Shown here piece after piece: positions 10,901-25,613 of a DNA stretch of 64,000 nucleotides. Location of the stretch: the NCBI RefSeq assembly GCF_018221685.1, contig NZ_JAGJTM010000005.1:131501-195500 (forward strand), written 5' to 3'. Position numbers and translations under genes: made by a program. Source of the stretch: Bombella apis (GTDB taxonomy: Bacteria; Pseudomonadota; Alphaproteobacteria; Acetobacterales; Acetobacteraceae). Below the pieces are notes generated by a model. The model ran no database searches. It was not told where the DNA came from and worked only from the letters and a program-made list of their open reading frames with translations. Position 1 is the first letter of the stretch. Each line of letters starts with the position of its first letter.

Positions 10901-12307
10901 ACGGTTCAGCATCACCGGATGTTCACGGATGACCTCTTCGAGGATATCCCAGACTTCCGGACGCTCTTTCTCGACCATCCGCTTTGCGGCCTTGATGGTC
11001 GTGGCGTGCCCGTACTTCTCCAGCTTGGAATAAATAAAGGGCTTGAACAGCTCCAGCGCCATCTTCTTGGGAAGACCACACTGATGCAGCTTCAGCTCCG
11101 GCCCCACCACGATCACGGAACGGCCAGAATAGTCCACACGCTTGCCGAGCAGGTTCTGACGGAAGCGACCCTGCTTCCCTTTCAGCATGTCGGACAGGGA
11201 CTTCAGCGGACGCTTGTTGGCCCCGGTGATGGCACGGCCACGACGGCCATTGTCGAACAGCGCATCAACGGCTTCCTGCAGCATGCGCTTTTCGTTGCGG
11301 ACGATGATGTCTGGCGCACGCAGCTCGATCAGCCGCTTCAGACGGTTGTTACGGTTGATGACACGGCGATACAGGTCATTCAGGTCGGAGGTGGCGAAAC
11401 GCCCACCATCCAGCGGCACGAGCGGACGCAGCTCCGGCGGAATCACAGGCACGATGTCCATGATCATCCATTCCGGACGGGCACCACTCTCGACGAAGGA
11501 TTCGACCATCTTGAGGCGTTTGACCAGCTTCTTGCGGGCCGCCTCGGATGTCGCCTTGCGCAACTTCTTGCGCATGACCGTTTTTTCCGAATCGCCGTCC
11601 ATCACTTCGGCGTCGTAATCGAACGGATCCGGCTCGCCACGCTCCCGGGCAGCACGGCTCAGCTCGGCCTCCTGAGCGTTCGGCAGACCCCAGTCATAGC
11701 TGGACAGCGCACGCTTGATGGCCTCGGCACCGATACCGACATCCAGACCGTCATCAGCGAATTCATCCATCAGCTCTTCGCAACGGATTTCATCCAGCAG
11801 ATACTGGTCACGACGCTTGCCGTGCTTGTAGGACTCGACCTGATCGGACTCGCAGACGCCCTTGTCGAGCACCAGGAACTTCTCGAAATACAGGACCGGC
11901 TCAACATCCTTGAGCGGCAGGTCCAGCATCGTGGCAATGCGGCTCGGCAGGGACTTCAGGAACCAGATATGAGCGACAGGTGAAGCAAGGTCGATATGGC
12001 CCATCCGCTCACGGCGGACCTTGGCCAGCGTCACCTCGACACCGCACTTCTCACAAACGATCCCACGGAACTTCATCCGCTTGTACTTGCCACAGAGGCA
12101 CTCGTAATCCTTGGTCGGACCAAAAATCCGGGCACAGAACAACCCGTCACGCTCCGGCTTGAAGGTACGGTAGTTGATCGTCTCCGGTTTTTTGATCTCG
12201 CCATAGGACCATGAGCGGATCTGCTCACTGGAGGCGAGCTGGATGCGGATCTGGTCAAACGTGCCTGACTGACCAGACTGACCCAGAATCTTCATGAGTT
12301 CGTTCAT
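7991..12307 (-). CDS. rpoC: DNA-directed RNA polymerase subunit beta'
   Basis: Beta' carries the catalytic Mg2+ site of RNA polymerase. The 1438-residue product has the N-terminal zinc-binding pattern [20 protein letters not shown], the absolutely conserved [12 protein letters not shown] at about residues 502-513, and later the bridge-helix/trigger-loop region with [20 protein letters not shown]. Length fits alphaproteobacterial beta'. The ATG at 12307 has GGGG nine bases upstream; a GTG at 12322 is also in frame. It is 82 bases downstream of rpoB and must be cotranscribed with it. Confidence 0.99.
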   Translation of the reverse strand: MNELMKILGQSGQSGTFDQIRIQLASSEQIRSWSYGEIKKPETINYRTFKPERDGLFCARIFGPTKDYECLCGKYKRMKFRGIVCEKCGVEVTLAKVRRERMGHIDLASPVAHIWFLKSLPSRIATMLDLPLKDVEPVLYFEKFLVLDKGVCESDQVESYKHGKRRDQYLLDEIRCEELMDEFADDGLDVGIGAEAIKRALSSYDWGLPNAQEAELSRAARERGEPDPFDYDAEVMDGDSEKTVMRKKLRKATSEAARKKLVKRLKMVESFVESGARPEWMIMDIVPVIPPELRPLVPLDGGRFATSDLNDLYRRVINRNNRLKRLIELRAPDIIVRNEKRMLQEAVDALFDNGRRGRAITGANKRPLKSLSDMLKGKQGRFRQNLLGKRVDYSGRSVIVVGPELKLHQCGLPKKMALELFKPFIYSKLEKYGHATTIKAAKRMVEKERPEVWDILEEVIREHPVMLNRAPTLHRLGIQAFEPSLVEGKAIQLHPLVCTAFNADFDGDQMAVHVPLSLEAQLEARVLMMSTNNILSPANGKPIIVPSQDIVLGLYYLSLEVPEYRLTPDEAEIKDGKVIKAAPPAYAAVAEIEAALLSGALKLHDKIRLRLDAQDEEGKPVRQMILTTPGRALIAQILPKHPAIPFSLINRQLTKKLVSDVIDTVYRHCGQKEAVIFCDRLMALGFRHAAKAGISFGKDDMIVPAEKTTLVNKTTEEVKEFEQQYQEGLITAGERYNKVVDAWSRCTDEVQAAMLKEISKQVPGKPTNSVWMMSHSGARGSPAQMKQLAGMRGLMVKPSGEIIEQPIVANFKEGLSVLDYFTSSHGARKGLADTALKTANSGYLTRRLVDVAQDCIITETDCGSERGLVVRAVTDSGEVVASLAERALGRTLSQDVFHPMTGEKLLERNRLLEEADVEMLEGAGIEAVEIRSVLTCDSKAGICAHCYGRDLARGTPVNIGEAVGVIAAQSIGEPGTQLTMRTFHIGGAATRGAEQSMVEAFRDGKVTIRNRNVVQNSQNVPVVMSRNCEILLIDETGAEKARYRVPYGARLMVSEGQEVKRGDKMAEWDPYTLPIITEQAGTVEYQDLIDSITLVERVDEVTGLTSRVVVDYKQAAKGVDLRPRLQLKDADGNVVRLANGNEARYFLSPDSILSVENGAVVHAGDVLARIPREGSKTRDITGGLPRVAELFEARRPKDHAIIAEGDGRIEFGKDYKSKRCVIVHNDETGERTDYLIPKGKHISVQEGDFVQKGDPLVDGPRVPHDILKVMGMEALSDYLVNEIQDVYRLQGVKINDKHIEVIVRQMLQKVEVLEPGDSTYLIGETVDRIEFERDNRMLLEQGREPAKAMPILQGITKASLQTQSFISAASFQETTRVLTDAATSGRIDTLGGLKENVIVGRLIPAGTGGAMRRLRNLAADQAPARLDKGRAEVEDAAE

Positions 12308-12389
12308 TTGCCGAAACCCCACTGTGCCGGGCGGCGTCCCGCCGGCACGTTAAACATGAACAATGAAGAAGAAGCGGAAAGCACTGCCC

Positions 12390-16556
<4,167 letters not shown>

Positions 16557-16713
16557 CTTATCCTGCCTCTGAACCAGACCTTCAAGTCGTCCGCTATGTG
16601 ACCATCCCATTAACCCCATGGAATATCAGACGACTTGAACGGCTGGCTTAATCCTGTCTATGACGCGTGACGGAATGCCTTACTATAGACAACTTCCCTG
16701 TCAACGGCAAATG

Positions 16714-16739
16714 GGGCGGGCACCATAAAGCACCCGCCC
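16714..16739 (-). terminator. Hairpin in the rplL-rpoB gap (possible attenuator)
   Basis: GGGCGGG at 16714-16720 pairs with CCCGCCC at 16733-16739, starting 47 bases after the rplL stop. In E. coli an attenuator and an RNase III site in this same gap reduce rpoBC transcription relative to rplJL. This hairpin is in the right place for a similar role, but it has no U-tract. Confidence 0.5.
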
Positions 16740-16785
16740 ACTCGCTCCAACGGCTCCCCCAAAGGGGACCGCATGGATACAGCTC

Positions 16786-17160
<375 letters not shown>

Positions 17161-17222
17161 GATAATATCCTCTAAGATGCGTAAATGTCAGGCGGCGTCG
17201 CTCATGCGGGCCACCCCGTTAA

Positions 17223-17747
17223 TCAAGCGGCTTCCGTGTCGCCTGTTCTGGCATAGGCACCAAGAACGCGAGCAAGCTGCCCAGCCGGAGCCTGGGTGAC
17301 GCCTGCGATGCGGGTTGCCGGGGTACTGATCATACCAACCAGCTGTGCACGCAGCTCGTCCAGAGATGGCAGGGAGGCCAGTGCCTTGACGCTATCAGCC
17401 GTAAGGGTCTGATTGCCAAGGGCACCACCAAGTACCACCAGCTTGTCATTCTTCTTGGCGAACTCGACCAGCACCTTCGCCACGCCAACCGGCTCATCCG
17501 ACCAAGAAATGGCCGTCGGGCCTTTAAGCAGCGGCGCAATGCCGTCGAACTGGGTCCCATCCAGAGCACGGCTGACCAGCCGGTTCTTCGCAACCCTGTA
17601 TGTCGCACCTACAGCGCGGATGTTGCGGCGCAGTTCTGTCGCATCGGCAACCGTCAGACCCAGATTCTGGGTGACGACAACCATGGACGTGCTACCAAAC
17701 ACCTTGCTGAGGGACTCGACAAAGGCCCGTTTTTCCGTACGGTCCAA
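17223..17747 (-). CDS. rplJ: 50S ribosomal protein L10
   Basis: L10 anchors the L7/L12 stalk on 23S rRNA and represses its own translation. The product, about 174 residues, starts at a TTG (17747): (M)DRTEKRAFVESLSKVFG. It has the L10 core TELRRNIRAVGATYRVAKNR and ends with the stalk-binding helix region GQLARVLGAYARTG. The TTG is chosen because a strong GAGGAG lies about eight bases upstream, and sequence further upstream is unlike L10. Upstream hairpins suggest leader control. Confidence 0.95.
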   Translation of the reverse strand: MDRTEKRAFVESLSKVFGSTSMVVVTQNLGLTVADATELRRNIRAVGATYRVAKNRLVSRALDGTQFDGIAPLLKGPTAISWSDEPVGVAKVLVEFAKKNDKLVVLGGALGNQTLTADSVKALASLPSLDELRAQLVGMISTPATRIAGVTQAPAGQLARVLGAYARTGDTEAA

Positions 17748-17952
17748 AACCTGTCTCCTCGTTAGTCCGATTGCTCGGACCAGGTTACCCATAGGCCCTG
17801 CCCTACCCAAAGGCACAACAGAGCCCGCTCGCCTGTCCATGATAAGGAAGACCGCATCGCACCCAGAGGGCCTGATACGCTCTGCCCGTCTCACGCCTGC
17901 GCCCGAAAAGGGCTTTAAGGGATGACACCCACATGCGTTCTAGGACAGGAAA

Positions 17953-17994
17953 GGAGCAGCCTGGGCTGCTCCAGAACACCACCCTGGAGGGTGG
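17953..17994 (-). promoter_or_regulatory. Two adjacent hairpins in the rplA-rplJ gap (candidate L10 leader)
   Basis: On the transcript, a 6-bp hairpin (17994-17979, CCACCC/GGGTGG) is followed by a 9-bp hairpin with a two-base loop (17972-17953), then TTTCC. They lie in the 269-base region between rplA and rplJ, which holds no gene that I can see. In many bacteria L10 with L12 binds this leader and shuts off rplJL translation; alternatively the second hairpin is a terminator for rplKA. The role is inferred. Confidence 0.5.
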
Positions 17995-18016
17995 CGATTC
18001 CATAATCTCCCCTCAA

Positions 18017-18709
18017 TCAGCCTTCAAAGCTGGAGAGATCGATACGCACACCTACCCCCATTGTGGAGGAAAGTGAAGCCTTTTTCAGATAAGTCCCCTT
18101 CGCACCGGACGGACGGGCCTTCTGGAGCGCATCCACCAGAGCCTTCACGTTCTCAGCCAGCTGGGACTCGGAGAAAGAAGCCTTGCCGACGCCAGCATGA
18201 ACGATACCGGCACGCTCGGCACGATATTCCACCTGACCGGACTTGGCAGCCTCAATGGCACCCTTGACGTCCATCGTCACGGTACCGAGACGGGGGTTCG
18301 GCATCAGGCCGCGCGGACCAAGAATCTTACCCAGACGTCCAACCAGAGCCATCATGTCCGGGGTGGCAATGCAGCGATCGAACTCGATCTCACCAGCCTG
18401 CACCTTCTCGGCCAGGTCTTCCGCACCGACAACCTCGGCACCGGCGGCGGCAGCTTCCTCAGCCTTCGGGCCACGGGCGAACACACCGACACGCAGCGTC
18501 TTGCCCGTACCGTGCGGCAGGGAGATCAGACCACGGACCATCTGGTCAGCATGACGGGGATCAACACCGAGACCGATGGAGAATTCAACCGTCTCATCGA
18601 ACTTGGCCGTTGCGTTGCTCTTCACCAGAGCGACAGCGTCGTTCAGGGAGTACAGCTTGTCACCATCAACCTTGGCGCGCAGGGCGGCAATACGTTTGTT
18701 CTTGGCCAT
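18017..18709 (-). CDS. rplA: 50S ribosomal protein L1
   Basis: L1 forms the mobile L1 stalk that handles E-site tRNA, and represses the L11 operon. The 230-residue product starts [20 protein letters not shown] and contains the L1 signature [20 protein letters not shown]. The ATG at 18709 is five bases from the rplK stop and matches family length. A longer frame to 18778 overlaps rplK and adds unrelated sequence. Confidence 0.98.
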   Translation of the reverse strand: MAKNKRIAALRAKVDGDKLYSLNDAVALVKSNATAKFDETVEFSIGLGVDPRHADQMVRGLISLPHGTGKTLRVGVFARGPKAEEAAAAGAEVVGAEDLAEKVQAGEIEFDRCIATPDMMALVGRLGKILGPRGLMPNPRLGTVTMDVKGAIEAAKSGQVEYRAERAGIVHAGVGKASFSESQLAENVKALVDALQKARPSGAKGTYLKKASLSSTMGVGVRIDLSSFEG

Positions 18710-18713
18710 GTTC

Positions 18714-19148
18714 TCAGCCCTCCACCACATCAAGACCGATGGAACGGGCAGACCCTGCCAGCATACGCACGGCACCATCGATGTCGTTTGCGTTCATGTC
18801 CTGGAACTTCTTCTCAGCAATCTCACGCAGCTGGGATGTCGTCACGGACCCAACGGAAGACGCACGGCCAACCGTCTGGGAACCCTTGGTGATCTTCGCT
18901 GCCTTCAGCAGGAAGTAGGTGTTCGGCGGCGTCTTCGTAATGAAGGTGAAGGTACGGTCCGCATAGGCGGTGATCACGACCGGGATCGGCATCCCCGGCT
19001 CAAGGCCCTGCGTCTTTGCGTTGAATTCCTTACAGAACTGCATGATGTTCAGACCGCGCTGACCCAGCGCCGGACCGACAGGCGGAGACGGGTTAGCCTT
19101 GCCAGCCGGAATCTGCAGTTTGATGTAGCCAACTACTTTTTTGGCCAT
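18714..19148 (-). CDS. rplK: 50S ribosomal protein L11
   Basis: L11 belongs to the GTPase-associated centre and is needed for RelA-dependent stringent response. The 144-residue product begins [20 protein letters not shown] and contains [20 protein letters not shown]. It is the first gene of the rplKAJL-rpoBC run. Its upstream neighbour is an efflux gene on the same strand 120 bases away, not nusG, so its promoter is probably in 19149-19268. Confidence 0.98.
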   Translation of the reverse strand: MAKKVVGYIKLQIPAGKANPSPPVGPALGQRGLNIMQFCKEFNAKTQGLEPGMPIPVVITAYADRTFTFITKTPPNTYFLLKAAKITKGSQTVGRASSVGSVTTSQLREIAEKKFQDMNANDIDGAVRMLAGSARSIGLDVVEG

Positions 19149-19192
19149 ATCCGGGACTCCCTAATTTACAGTTCCCGAACCGTGGTTGAGAC

Positions 19193-19211
19193 GGCGGGGA
19201 TCATCCCCGCC
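19193..19211 (-). terminator. GC-rich hairpin between efflux operon and rplK
   Basis: GGCGGGGAT at 19193-19201 pairs with ATCCCCGCC at 19203-19211 around a single base, so the central bases probably form the loop. It lies in the 120-base gap between the end of the efflux channel gene and rplK. It could end the efflux transcript or lie in the rplK leader. No T-run follows. Confidence 0.4.
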
Positions 19212-19268
19212 TCCCACGTTCGACTGAGAGGGTGCCTAGACCATTCCCCCCATACCGTCAAGCAGGAA

Positions 19269-20876
19269 TCAGGGGTGCGCTGGCACGGCAGCCGCCCCCG
19301 TCAGGTCACGTTCCGCAGCGGGTGGTTCGATCTCAGAACCCTTCTGCGGGGTTCCCACCGGCACCTCACCGGCGGGGCGGGCATGGTGCAGCCCCTCATA
19401 CTGCAACGGCCCAATCGGATCGATGCTCTTTATGTCCGGCAGGAGCCTGTCCGACCAGCCGCCGCCAAGGGCACGGATGAGCCTGACCGTGGACTGGAGC
19501 TGCCGTGTCTGCGCCTGCACCTCCAGCAGGCGGGCCTTCAGCGCATCCTGCTGGGCCACCAGTGCATCCAGATAGTTCGTCAGCCCCCCCGTATAAAGAG
19601 CCATCGTCATGGCCTGTGTCCGCAGTGCAGCATCCACTGCCTGATGCTGCTGGAGCCGTTCCTGATGGTACAGGGCTGTCTGGCTCAGCCCATCCTCAAC
19701 ATCCTGAAAGGCCGCCAGAACCGTCGCCCGATAGGCGTCCACGCGTTCCCGATATTGCGACCAGGCCCGTTGCAGGGCCGCACGCCGCATCCCCCCCGTG
19801 AAAAGCGGCTCCACAGCCTGCACGGCCACCCGCCAGAACGCCTTGGAGATGCTGGCCAGATCAAACCCGGCATCCTCGAAGCCACCCGTCGCACTGATGG
19901 TGATATGGGGATAGAAAGCTGCCCGGGACACACCAATGGCCCGTGCAGCGGCAGCCATCTGCCGCTCGCTCATGGCCACGTCGGGCCGTCTCTCCAGCAG
20001 TGTGGATGGGATACCTTCCTTCACCCGGATGGTATCAAAATGCAGCCGGAAATCCTTGACCGGCTGGATGTGGAAACTGGCAGGCACCATGTTCACCATG
20101 ACAGCAATGGCATGTTCCTGCACCTGCCGGGTCGCCTCCAGATAGCTCCTTGCCGCCTGTGCGGAGTACAGCTCATTCTCCGCACGGGAGACATCCAGCC
20201 CCGCACCAATGGCCCCCCCCTGCCGCAACCTCGTGATCTCCACGGCCGTACGGAAATACCGGATGGAATCATCATAAACAGCCAGCTGGGCATCAATCCC
20301 ACGCAGTGCCATGTAGTTTGATGCCAGCTCGGCCTGGAGACTCAGCCTCGTCAGTGCATATTCAGCAGCCCCGGCCTGCGCCAGATTTTTCTGCATGTGC
20401 GTCTGGTTGCGGATGGCATCCCAGAAATCCGGCTCCCACGTGGCGGCACCGCTATAGGCGACGTTGGATTCATAAATGGGCGTATTGTTGCTCCGCCGCA
20501 GGAAGAGCCGCCCATCAGACTGCTTGTTCCGGCTCATCTGCGCCCCACCGGCCAGCTGCGGATACAGACGACTTTCCGTCTCACGGGCGATGTCACGCTC
20601 CTGCGTGAAAACCTCCGCCGCTGCCTGAAGGTCCGGATTATAGACGTTCAGCCGCTCTTCCAGCTCATCAAGCTGGGGATCGTGGAACAGCTTCCACCAT
20701 TCTCCCCGCACGACTGCATCGGCCGGCTTGGCATCCCCCATGATGCCTTTGCCTGCCCACCCCTCCGGGTAAATGAAATGTGGCCTGTGATAGTTCGGAG
20801 CCAGATCACATGATGTCAGAAAAAAAGAGAGCCCTCCTGCCAGAAGGGAGACCGTCTTCCACACCCCTGTTGCCAT
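19269..20876 (-). CDS. Outer-membrane efflux lipoprotein, NodT/OprM type
   Basis: TolC-like channel of an RND pump: a trimeric beta-barrel and periplasmic tunnel that carries substrates through the outer membrane. The 535-residue product has a lipoprotein signal peptide with lipobox LTSC near residue 23, followed by DLAPNYHRP, the usual start of NodT/OprM proteins. Two OEP repeats follow (for example LRGIDAQLAVYDDSIRYFRT and TARKED-type segments such as SLLERRPDVAMSERQMAAAA). The C-terminal 40 residues are Pro/Glu/Ala-rich and poorly conserved. Its ATG overlaps the adaptor-gene stop (TGATG), so the genes are coupled. Substrate unknown. Confidence 0.9.
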   Translation of the reverse strand: MATGVWKTVSLLAGGLSFFLTSCDLAPNYHRPHFIYPEGWAGKGIMGDAKPADAVVRGEWWKLFHDPQLDELEERLNVYNPDLQAAAEVFTQERDIARETESRLYPQLAGGAQMSRNKQSDGRLFLRRSNNTPIYESNVAYSGAATWEPDFWDAIRNQTHMQKNLAQAGAAEYALTRLSLQAELASNYMALRGIDAQLAVYDDSIRYFRTAVEITRLRQGGAIGAGLDVSRAENELYSAQAARSYLEATRQVQEHAIAVMVNMVPASFHIQPVKDFRLHFDTIRVKEGIPSTLLERRPDVAMSERQMAAAARAIGVSRAAFYPHITISATGGFEDAGFDLASISKAFWRVAVQAVEPLFTGGMRRAALQRAWSQYRERVDAYRATVLAAFQDVEDGLSQTALYHQERLQQHQAVDAALRTQAMTMALYTGGLTNYLDALVAQQDALKARLLEVQAQTRQLQSTVRLIRALGGGWSDRLLPDIKSIDPIGPLQYEGLHHARPAGEVPVGTPQKGSEIEPPAAERDLTGAAAVPAHP

Positions 20877-22237
20877 CAGTGCTGCCCCTGTTCCTGTCTG
20901 ACAGGCGCAGAATCGGATGCCGTTGCCCCTCTTTCGCCCGGCTTTGCCTGATCATCAGGGCTGTTTTCCTCCGGTGGTGGCATCGCACCGACACGCCTCA
21001 GATCATTCGATGTCACATTCGGCACTGGCTTCTCAGTATCCTTGGGTTTGACATCATTATATCCACGGGTGGGTGTCACAACCCGGACCTCATCACCATC
21101 CAGCATGTCGGCTGTCGGATTGGCCACAATCTCATCATCCAGGGACATGCCGGAAAGAACCTGTGTCGTCATGCCAAAATTCGTACCGACCTGCACAGTC
21201 TCCAGCCGGACATGATGATTCACAACCTTGGCCACCTGCATCCCCTGGGCACGGAAGATGAGAGCACTGGTAGGCACGATCAGCACGTTCGGGTCGCCAG
21301 GAGCCTGGATATGCGCCGTGGCATAAGAATTGGGCCAGAGCAGCCCATCAGGATTGTCCAGCACCAGCTCGGTCGTCACGGTCCGGGTTGCGGCATTGAA
21401 GGCATTGGCCGTGGCCAGAAAACGGGCCTTGAACACACGCCCCGGATATTGTGGCACGCTGAGCTCCGCACTGATGCGGGGCGAAATGACACTGGCAAAA
21501 TCCTGCGGTACCGATACGAACACACGGATCCGATGCACATCCGCCACGGAAAACAGCTCGGCGATCGCCCCCCGTGAATTGAGATTACCCCCGGCCGCGT
21601 TCACATAATCCCCGACATTGACCAGACGGGACGTCACGATCCCATCAAAAGGGGCTACGATACGTTTGAAATTCTCCAGCGCCTCCACCCGTTCAACTTC
21701 ATGGGCGGCAGCGTCAAGCTCGGCCTTCTGGGCAGCGGCATTGGCAGCCTGCACATCCACCTCCTGCCGGGAGACGGCCTGTGTCCCCCGCAGGGCTGTC
21801 CAGCGCTGCGTGGTAATCAGCGCCAGTTTGTAACGGGCATTGATGACCTCATAATGCGCCTTGGCCGCCGCGTACTGGGCATCAATGCTCGGTGTGCTGA
21901 CCTCCGCCAGAAGGTCGCCCCGCTTCACATGGGCCCCGTAATCCTTATACCACATCTTCACATAACCAGAGACCTGCGCATAGATCGGCGCCTCATACCA
22001 GGCTGCCAGATTGGCAGGCAGGTCCACGGTCCGGGTGGCAGGACCCGGCTGCGCCTTTATCAGCACGACACGGGCAATGGCACTGTCCTGCGTCTCCCGC
22101 ACCAGCTCTCTCCTGTGCAGGGCACGCTGCACAAGCCCCAACACAACCAGCCCTGCAAGCACCGCCAGAAGGATGAGAATCAGCAGACGCCCCCTGCCAC
22201 GAGCCGAAGATGGAGTCTGATGGGGGGACGGATTCAT
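20876..22237 (-). CDS. RND efflux periplasmic adaptor subunit (membrane fusion protein)
   Basis: Adaptor linking the inner-membrane RND permease to the outer-membrane channel. The 453-residue product has one N-terminal membrane segment (LLILILLAVLAGLVVLGLVQ) and a lipoyl-like half-motif APIYAQVSGYVKMWYKDYGA. A coiled-coil hairpin around LDAAAHEVERVEALENF is followed by IVAPFDGIVTSRLVNVGDYV and a beta-barrel domain. The C-terminal 60 residues are rich in Pro, Asp and Glu. It overlaps the permease stop by four bases (ATGA). The family assignment is secure; the substrate is not known. Confidence 0.92.
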   Translation of the reverse strand: MNPSPHQTPSSARGRGRLLILILLAVLAGLVVLGLVQRALHRRELVRETQDSAIARVVLIKAQPGPATRTVDLPANLAAWYEAPIYAQVSGYVKMWYKDYGAHVKRGDLLAEVSTPSIDAQYAAAKAHYEVINARYKLALITTQRWTALRGTQAVSRQEVDVQAANAAAQKAELDAAAHEVERVEALENFKRIVAPFDGIVTSRLVNVGDYVNAAGGNLNSRGAIAELFSVADVHRIRVFVSVPQDFASVISPRISAELSVPQYPGRVFKARFLATANAFNAATRTVTTELVLDNPDGLLWPNSYATAHIQAPGDPNVLIVPTSALIFRAQGMQVAKVVNHHVRLETVQVGTNFGMTTQVLSGMSLDDEIVANPTADMLDGDEVRVVTPTRGYNDVKPKDTEKPVPNVTSNDLRRVGAMPPPEENSPDDQAKPGERGATASDSAPVRQEQGQH

Positions 22238-25200
22238 GAAGGTTCTCCTTCTGGAGTGGCCCGGTCACTCTTCGGGGCACCACCATGGATCAGGGCAAAA
22301 ACGCAGGGGACAAACAGCAGCGTAGCCACCGTGGCCATCATCAGCCCGCCGATCACGGCCTTGCCCAGCGGCGCATTGGAGGAATTGCTGATGGACATGG
22401 GGATCATGCCGATCATCATGGCAAGGGCTGTCATCAGCACGGGCCGGATGCGTTCAAATCCGGCTTCCGAGGCGGCAAGAACGGCATTGCCGTGTTCCTC
22501 CAGCCGCTCCCGGGCAAAAGCCACAACCAGCACGGCATTGGCCGTGGCTGTCCCCATGCACATGATGGCCCCTGTCAGCGCCGGAACGGACAGGGTCGTA
22601 TGGGTCAGGAACAGGCTCCACGCAATCCCGCCCAGAGCGGCAGGCAGAGCCATGACAATGACGAACGGATCCAGCCACGACTGAAAGTTCACGACAATGA
22701 TCAGATAGACCAGCACGATGGAAAGCAGCAGCCCGCCAATCAGCTGGACATAAGCATTGTTCATCGTCACGACCTGCCCACGCACCACCATGCTGGACCC
22801 ATGCGGCAGGTCAGGCCGGACGCTTTCCACCTCCCGGTTTACAGCACGGGACAGAGCCCCGAGGTCGATCCCCTCTGCCGCCACGTAGATGTCAAACACC
22901 GGCATGATGTTGTAATGGGAGACTTCCGCCGGTGTCCCTGTCTGTTCGATATGGCTGACACCACCCAGTATCTGCATGGTCCCGTTCTGCGGGTTGCCAT
23001 CCCCCTTGTCGAGCGGCATCTTCTCCAGGTCATTGAGGGTCTGGAGGTACATGGCCGGGGCCTGCACGTCGATCAGCTGTGAAGTGCCCTGCGGGTTGAG
23101 GTAATAAGTCTGCCCGACCTGCGAACTCCCCGAAAGGGTTGTCAGCACATTGAAGGCGATATCACGCTCCGTGATGCCGGTGCCCATGGCGAAACTGCGA
23201 TGGGCATTGATGAGCATGGTCGGCTGGGTCATGGGTTGCTGGACACTGACATCCACCGCACCGGGAATTCTGCGCAGACGCTGGGCCAGACGGACGGCGA
23301 AGGCATAATTATGCTGGAGATCCCGCCCGACAATCTGGACATCAATGGGGGATGGCAGGCCAAAATTGAGAATCTTGGCTGTCAGATCGCCCGGCTGGAA
23401 GGTGAAGCCTATCCCCGGGAAAGCCGTGCTGAGGGCCGTACGCAGGCGCTTGCGGTATTCGGCGATCGGACTTTCATCATCCTCCAGCTGAATGGTGACA
23501 TCACAGTCCTGTGTTCCTGTCGTGGGAGAGGGCACCATGGCCTGGTTCATCTGGCTCATCGGCAGGCCGCAGTTATTGACGATCAGCTTCACCTGACCCG
23601 GCAGGGCCTCACGGATTTTCTTTTCAATCAACCCGCTGAGTTTGGCACTTTCCTCAATACGGGTTCCGACCGGAGCCCGGAAATGCATCTGCATGGTCCC
23701 GGATTTGATCTCCGAGAAAAAATCCTGCCCGACAAAGAAAAGCAGAAGAAGAGACGCCAGCGCACCGGAGAGGAAAAGAATGATGAACCGGGCCCGTATC
23801 GCCAGTACGGCCAGAAGAACATCATGATAACTTTGGCGGAACCGCTCGAAATATGCCTCAAATCTCTCCTGGAACCTGCCAAAGAAACCCTTTTTCCGGC
23901 TGGCATGGTCAGGATGGCGCTGCTGCTCCACCTGTGCGGCCAGAAGCCAGTTCGCCATCGTCGGGACGAGCGTTCTGGAAAGAACGAAAGAAGCGATCAT
24001 CGCAAAAATGATGGCCTCGGCCATCGGCATGAACAGCCATCCCGCCACACCTGTCAGCTCAAAGAGCGGGAACCAGACAATGCAGATGCAGGTGGTCGAA
24101 ACGAATGTCGGGATGACGATCTGGTTGGCAGCATCGACAATGGCAGGCTCAAGCTCCTTGCCCATATGAAGGTGGGCATCAATATTCTCGATCATCACCG
24201 TGGCATCATCCACGAGAATACCGACAGCCAGAGCCAGACCGCCCAGCGTCATCACATTGATGGATTGCCCGGACAGGCTGAGGCCAATCAGAGCCGAAAG
24301 CATGGCCAGCGGAATGGAAACCGCTACGATCACGGTCGAACGCCACGACCCCAAAAAGAGCAGAACCGTCAGGCTGGTCAGGATGGCAGCGGTGATCATT
24401 TCCCGCACCACATCGACCACGGATTCCTTCACGAAGCTGGATGCATCGGTGAGAATATCCATGCTTGTGCCGGGGGGAAGCGTCTTCTGGATATCCGGCA
24501 GAAGTTTCTTCACCCCGCTCACCACATCCAGCGTGGAAGCGTTCCCGCTCTTCAGGATGACGATCATCACCGCCTGCTTGCCTCGCACCAGCACGGCGTT
24601 CGTCTGCGGCGGCCCACCCTTGTGGACCCAGGCCACATCCCGCAGATAGATGACGGAATTACCCACCTGCTTGATGGGCATCCGGTTGAAAGCGGCAATA
24701 TCCATGGGGGCAGAATTGGTCCGCACCATGAAATCCATGGCACCGACCTTCTGATCCCCGGCCGGAAGCACGATATTCTGCCTGTTCAGGGCGCTGGCCA
24801 CATCCACGGCAGAGAGACGGTGCGCCAGAAGCTTCACCGGGTCGATATCCACCATGATGTCCGCTGCCACACCACCATAGGGATTGGGGATGGCCGTCCC
24901 CGCTACGGAAACCAGCTCCGGCCGTATGAGGTTGGAGGCCATGTTATAGACCTCCGAAGCGGACATGTTGGGATTGTTGACCTGCAGGGTCAGGACAGGG
25001 ACGGATGATGCATCCAGTGCCAGAATGAGCGGCGGCGTGGCCCCGGTGGGCAGCTGCTTGATGACCGTCTGGGACACGGAAGTGATCTGCGTCTGGGCAA
25101 CGCTGGTATCCGTACCGGGCTGGAAGAAGATTTTGACAATCCCACGCCCGTAATAGGAGTTGCTCTCAATGTGCTCGATATTGTTGACGGTCGCCGTCAG

Positions 25201-25413
25201 GGCGCGCTCATAATAATAGACGATACGGCCGGAGACTTCCTCTGGCATCAGCCCTGTATAGGACCAGACAGCTGCCACCGTCGGAATCCTGATGTTGGGG
25301 AACACGTCCGTCGGCGTGCCCAGGATGGCCCTCACCCCGAAAATGAGGATCATGATGGACATGACCACAAACGTATAGGGCCGCCGCAGGGCGGTCAGGA
25401 CAATGGCATTCAT
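22234..25413 (-). CDS. RND-family multidrug/metabolite efflux permease
   Basis: Proton-driven inner-membrane pump of the AcrB/HAE1-like superfamily. The 1059-residue product has the expected two-fold repeat of 12 membrane segments with large periplasmic loops. The TM4 proton-relay pair is present in AVGILVDDATVMIENID. In the TM10 region, where AcrB has A-K-N with the relay lysine, this protein has GTATANAVLVVAFARE, so the lysine is replaced by alanine. It opens the permease-adaptor-channel operon and lies 272 bases downstream of a histidine-kinase gene, suggesting control by that two-component system. Substrate unknown. Confidence 0.92.
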   Translation of the reverse strand: MNAIVLTALRRPYTFVVMSIMILIFGVRAILGTPTDVFPNIRIPTVAAVWSYTGLMPEEVSGRIVYYYERALTATVNNIEHIESNSYYGRGIVKIFFQPGTDTSVAQTQITSVSQTVIKQLPTGATPPLILALDASSVPVLTLQVNNPNMSASEVYNMASNLIRPELVSVAGTAIPNPYGGVAADIMVDIDPVKLLAHRLSAVDVASALNRQNIVLPAGDQKVGAMDFMVRTNSAPMDIAAFNRMPIKQVGNSVIYLRDVAWVHKGGPPQTNAVLVRGKQAVMIVILKSGNASTLDVVSGVKKLLPDIQKTLPPGTSMDILTDASSFVKESVVDVVREMITAAILTSLTVLLFLGSWRSTVIVAVSIPLAMLSALIGLSLSGQSINVMTLGGLALAVGILVDDATVMIENIDAHLHMGKELEPAIVDAANQIVIPTFVSTTCICIVWFPLFELTGVAGWLFMPMAEAIIFAMIASFVLSRTLVPTMANWLLAAQVEQQRHPDHASRKKGFFGRFQERFEAYFERFRQSYHDVLLAVLAIRARFIILFLSGALASLLLLFFVGQDFFSEIKSGTMQMHFRAPVGTRIEESAKLSGLIEKKIREALPGQVKLIVNNCGLPMSQMNQAMVPSPTTGTQDCDVTIQLEDDESPIAEYRKRLRTALSTAFPGIGFTFQPGDLTAKILNFGLPSPIDVQIVGRDLQHNYAFAVRLAQRLRRIPGAVDVSVQQPMTQPTMLINAHRSFAMGTGITERDIAFNVLTTLSGSSQVGQTYYLNPQGTSQLIDVQAPAMYLQTLNDLEKMPLDKGDGNPQNGTMQILGGVSHIEQTGTPAEVSHYNIMPVFDIYVAAEGIDLGALSRAVNREVESVRPDLPHGSSMVVRGQVVTMNNAYVQLIGGLLLSIVLVYLIIVVNFQSWLDPFVIVMALPAALGGIAWSLFLTHTTLSVPALTGAIMCMGTATANAVLVVAFARERLEEHGNAVLAASEAGFERIRPVLMTALAMMIGMIPMSISNSSNAPLGKAVIGGLMMATVATLLFVPCVFALIHGGAPKSDRATPEGEPS

Positions 25414-25613
25414 GACGGGCAGGACCCCATGTCGGACAGGGGCAGTCCCAGCATGAAGGCCCCCTCACCCATCCCTGCTTTCATTCGATAGGCTGTCTTC
25501 TCTGTCTCGATACTGCTGGGCAATCTGTCTCTCCACCTGGACGGGCCACAGGTGCCCGAAGGCCCCAACCCTGCGTCCGGGGGATTATAACGACGCAACC
25601 CAAAGAAAAAATG

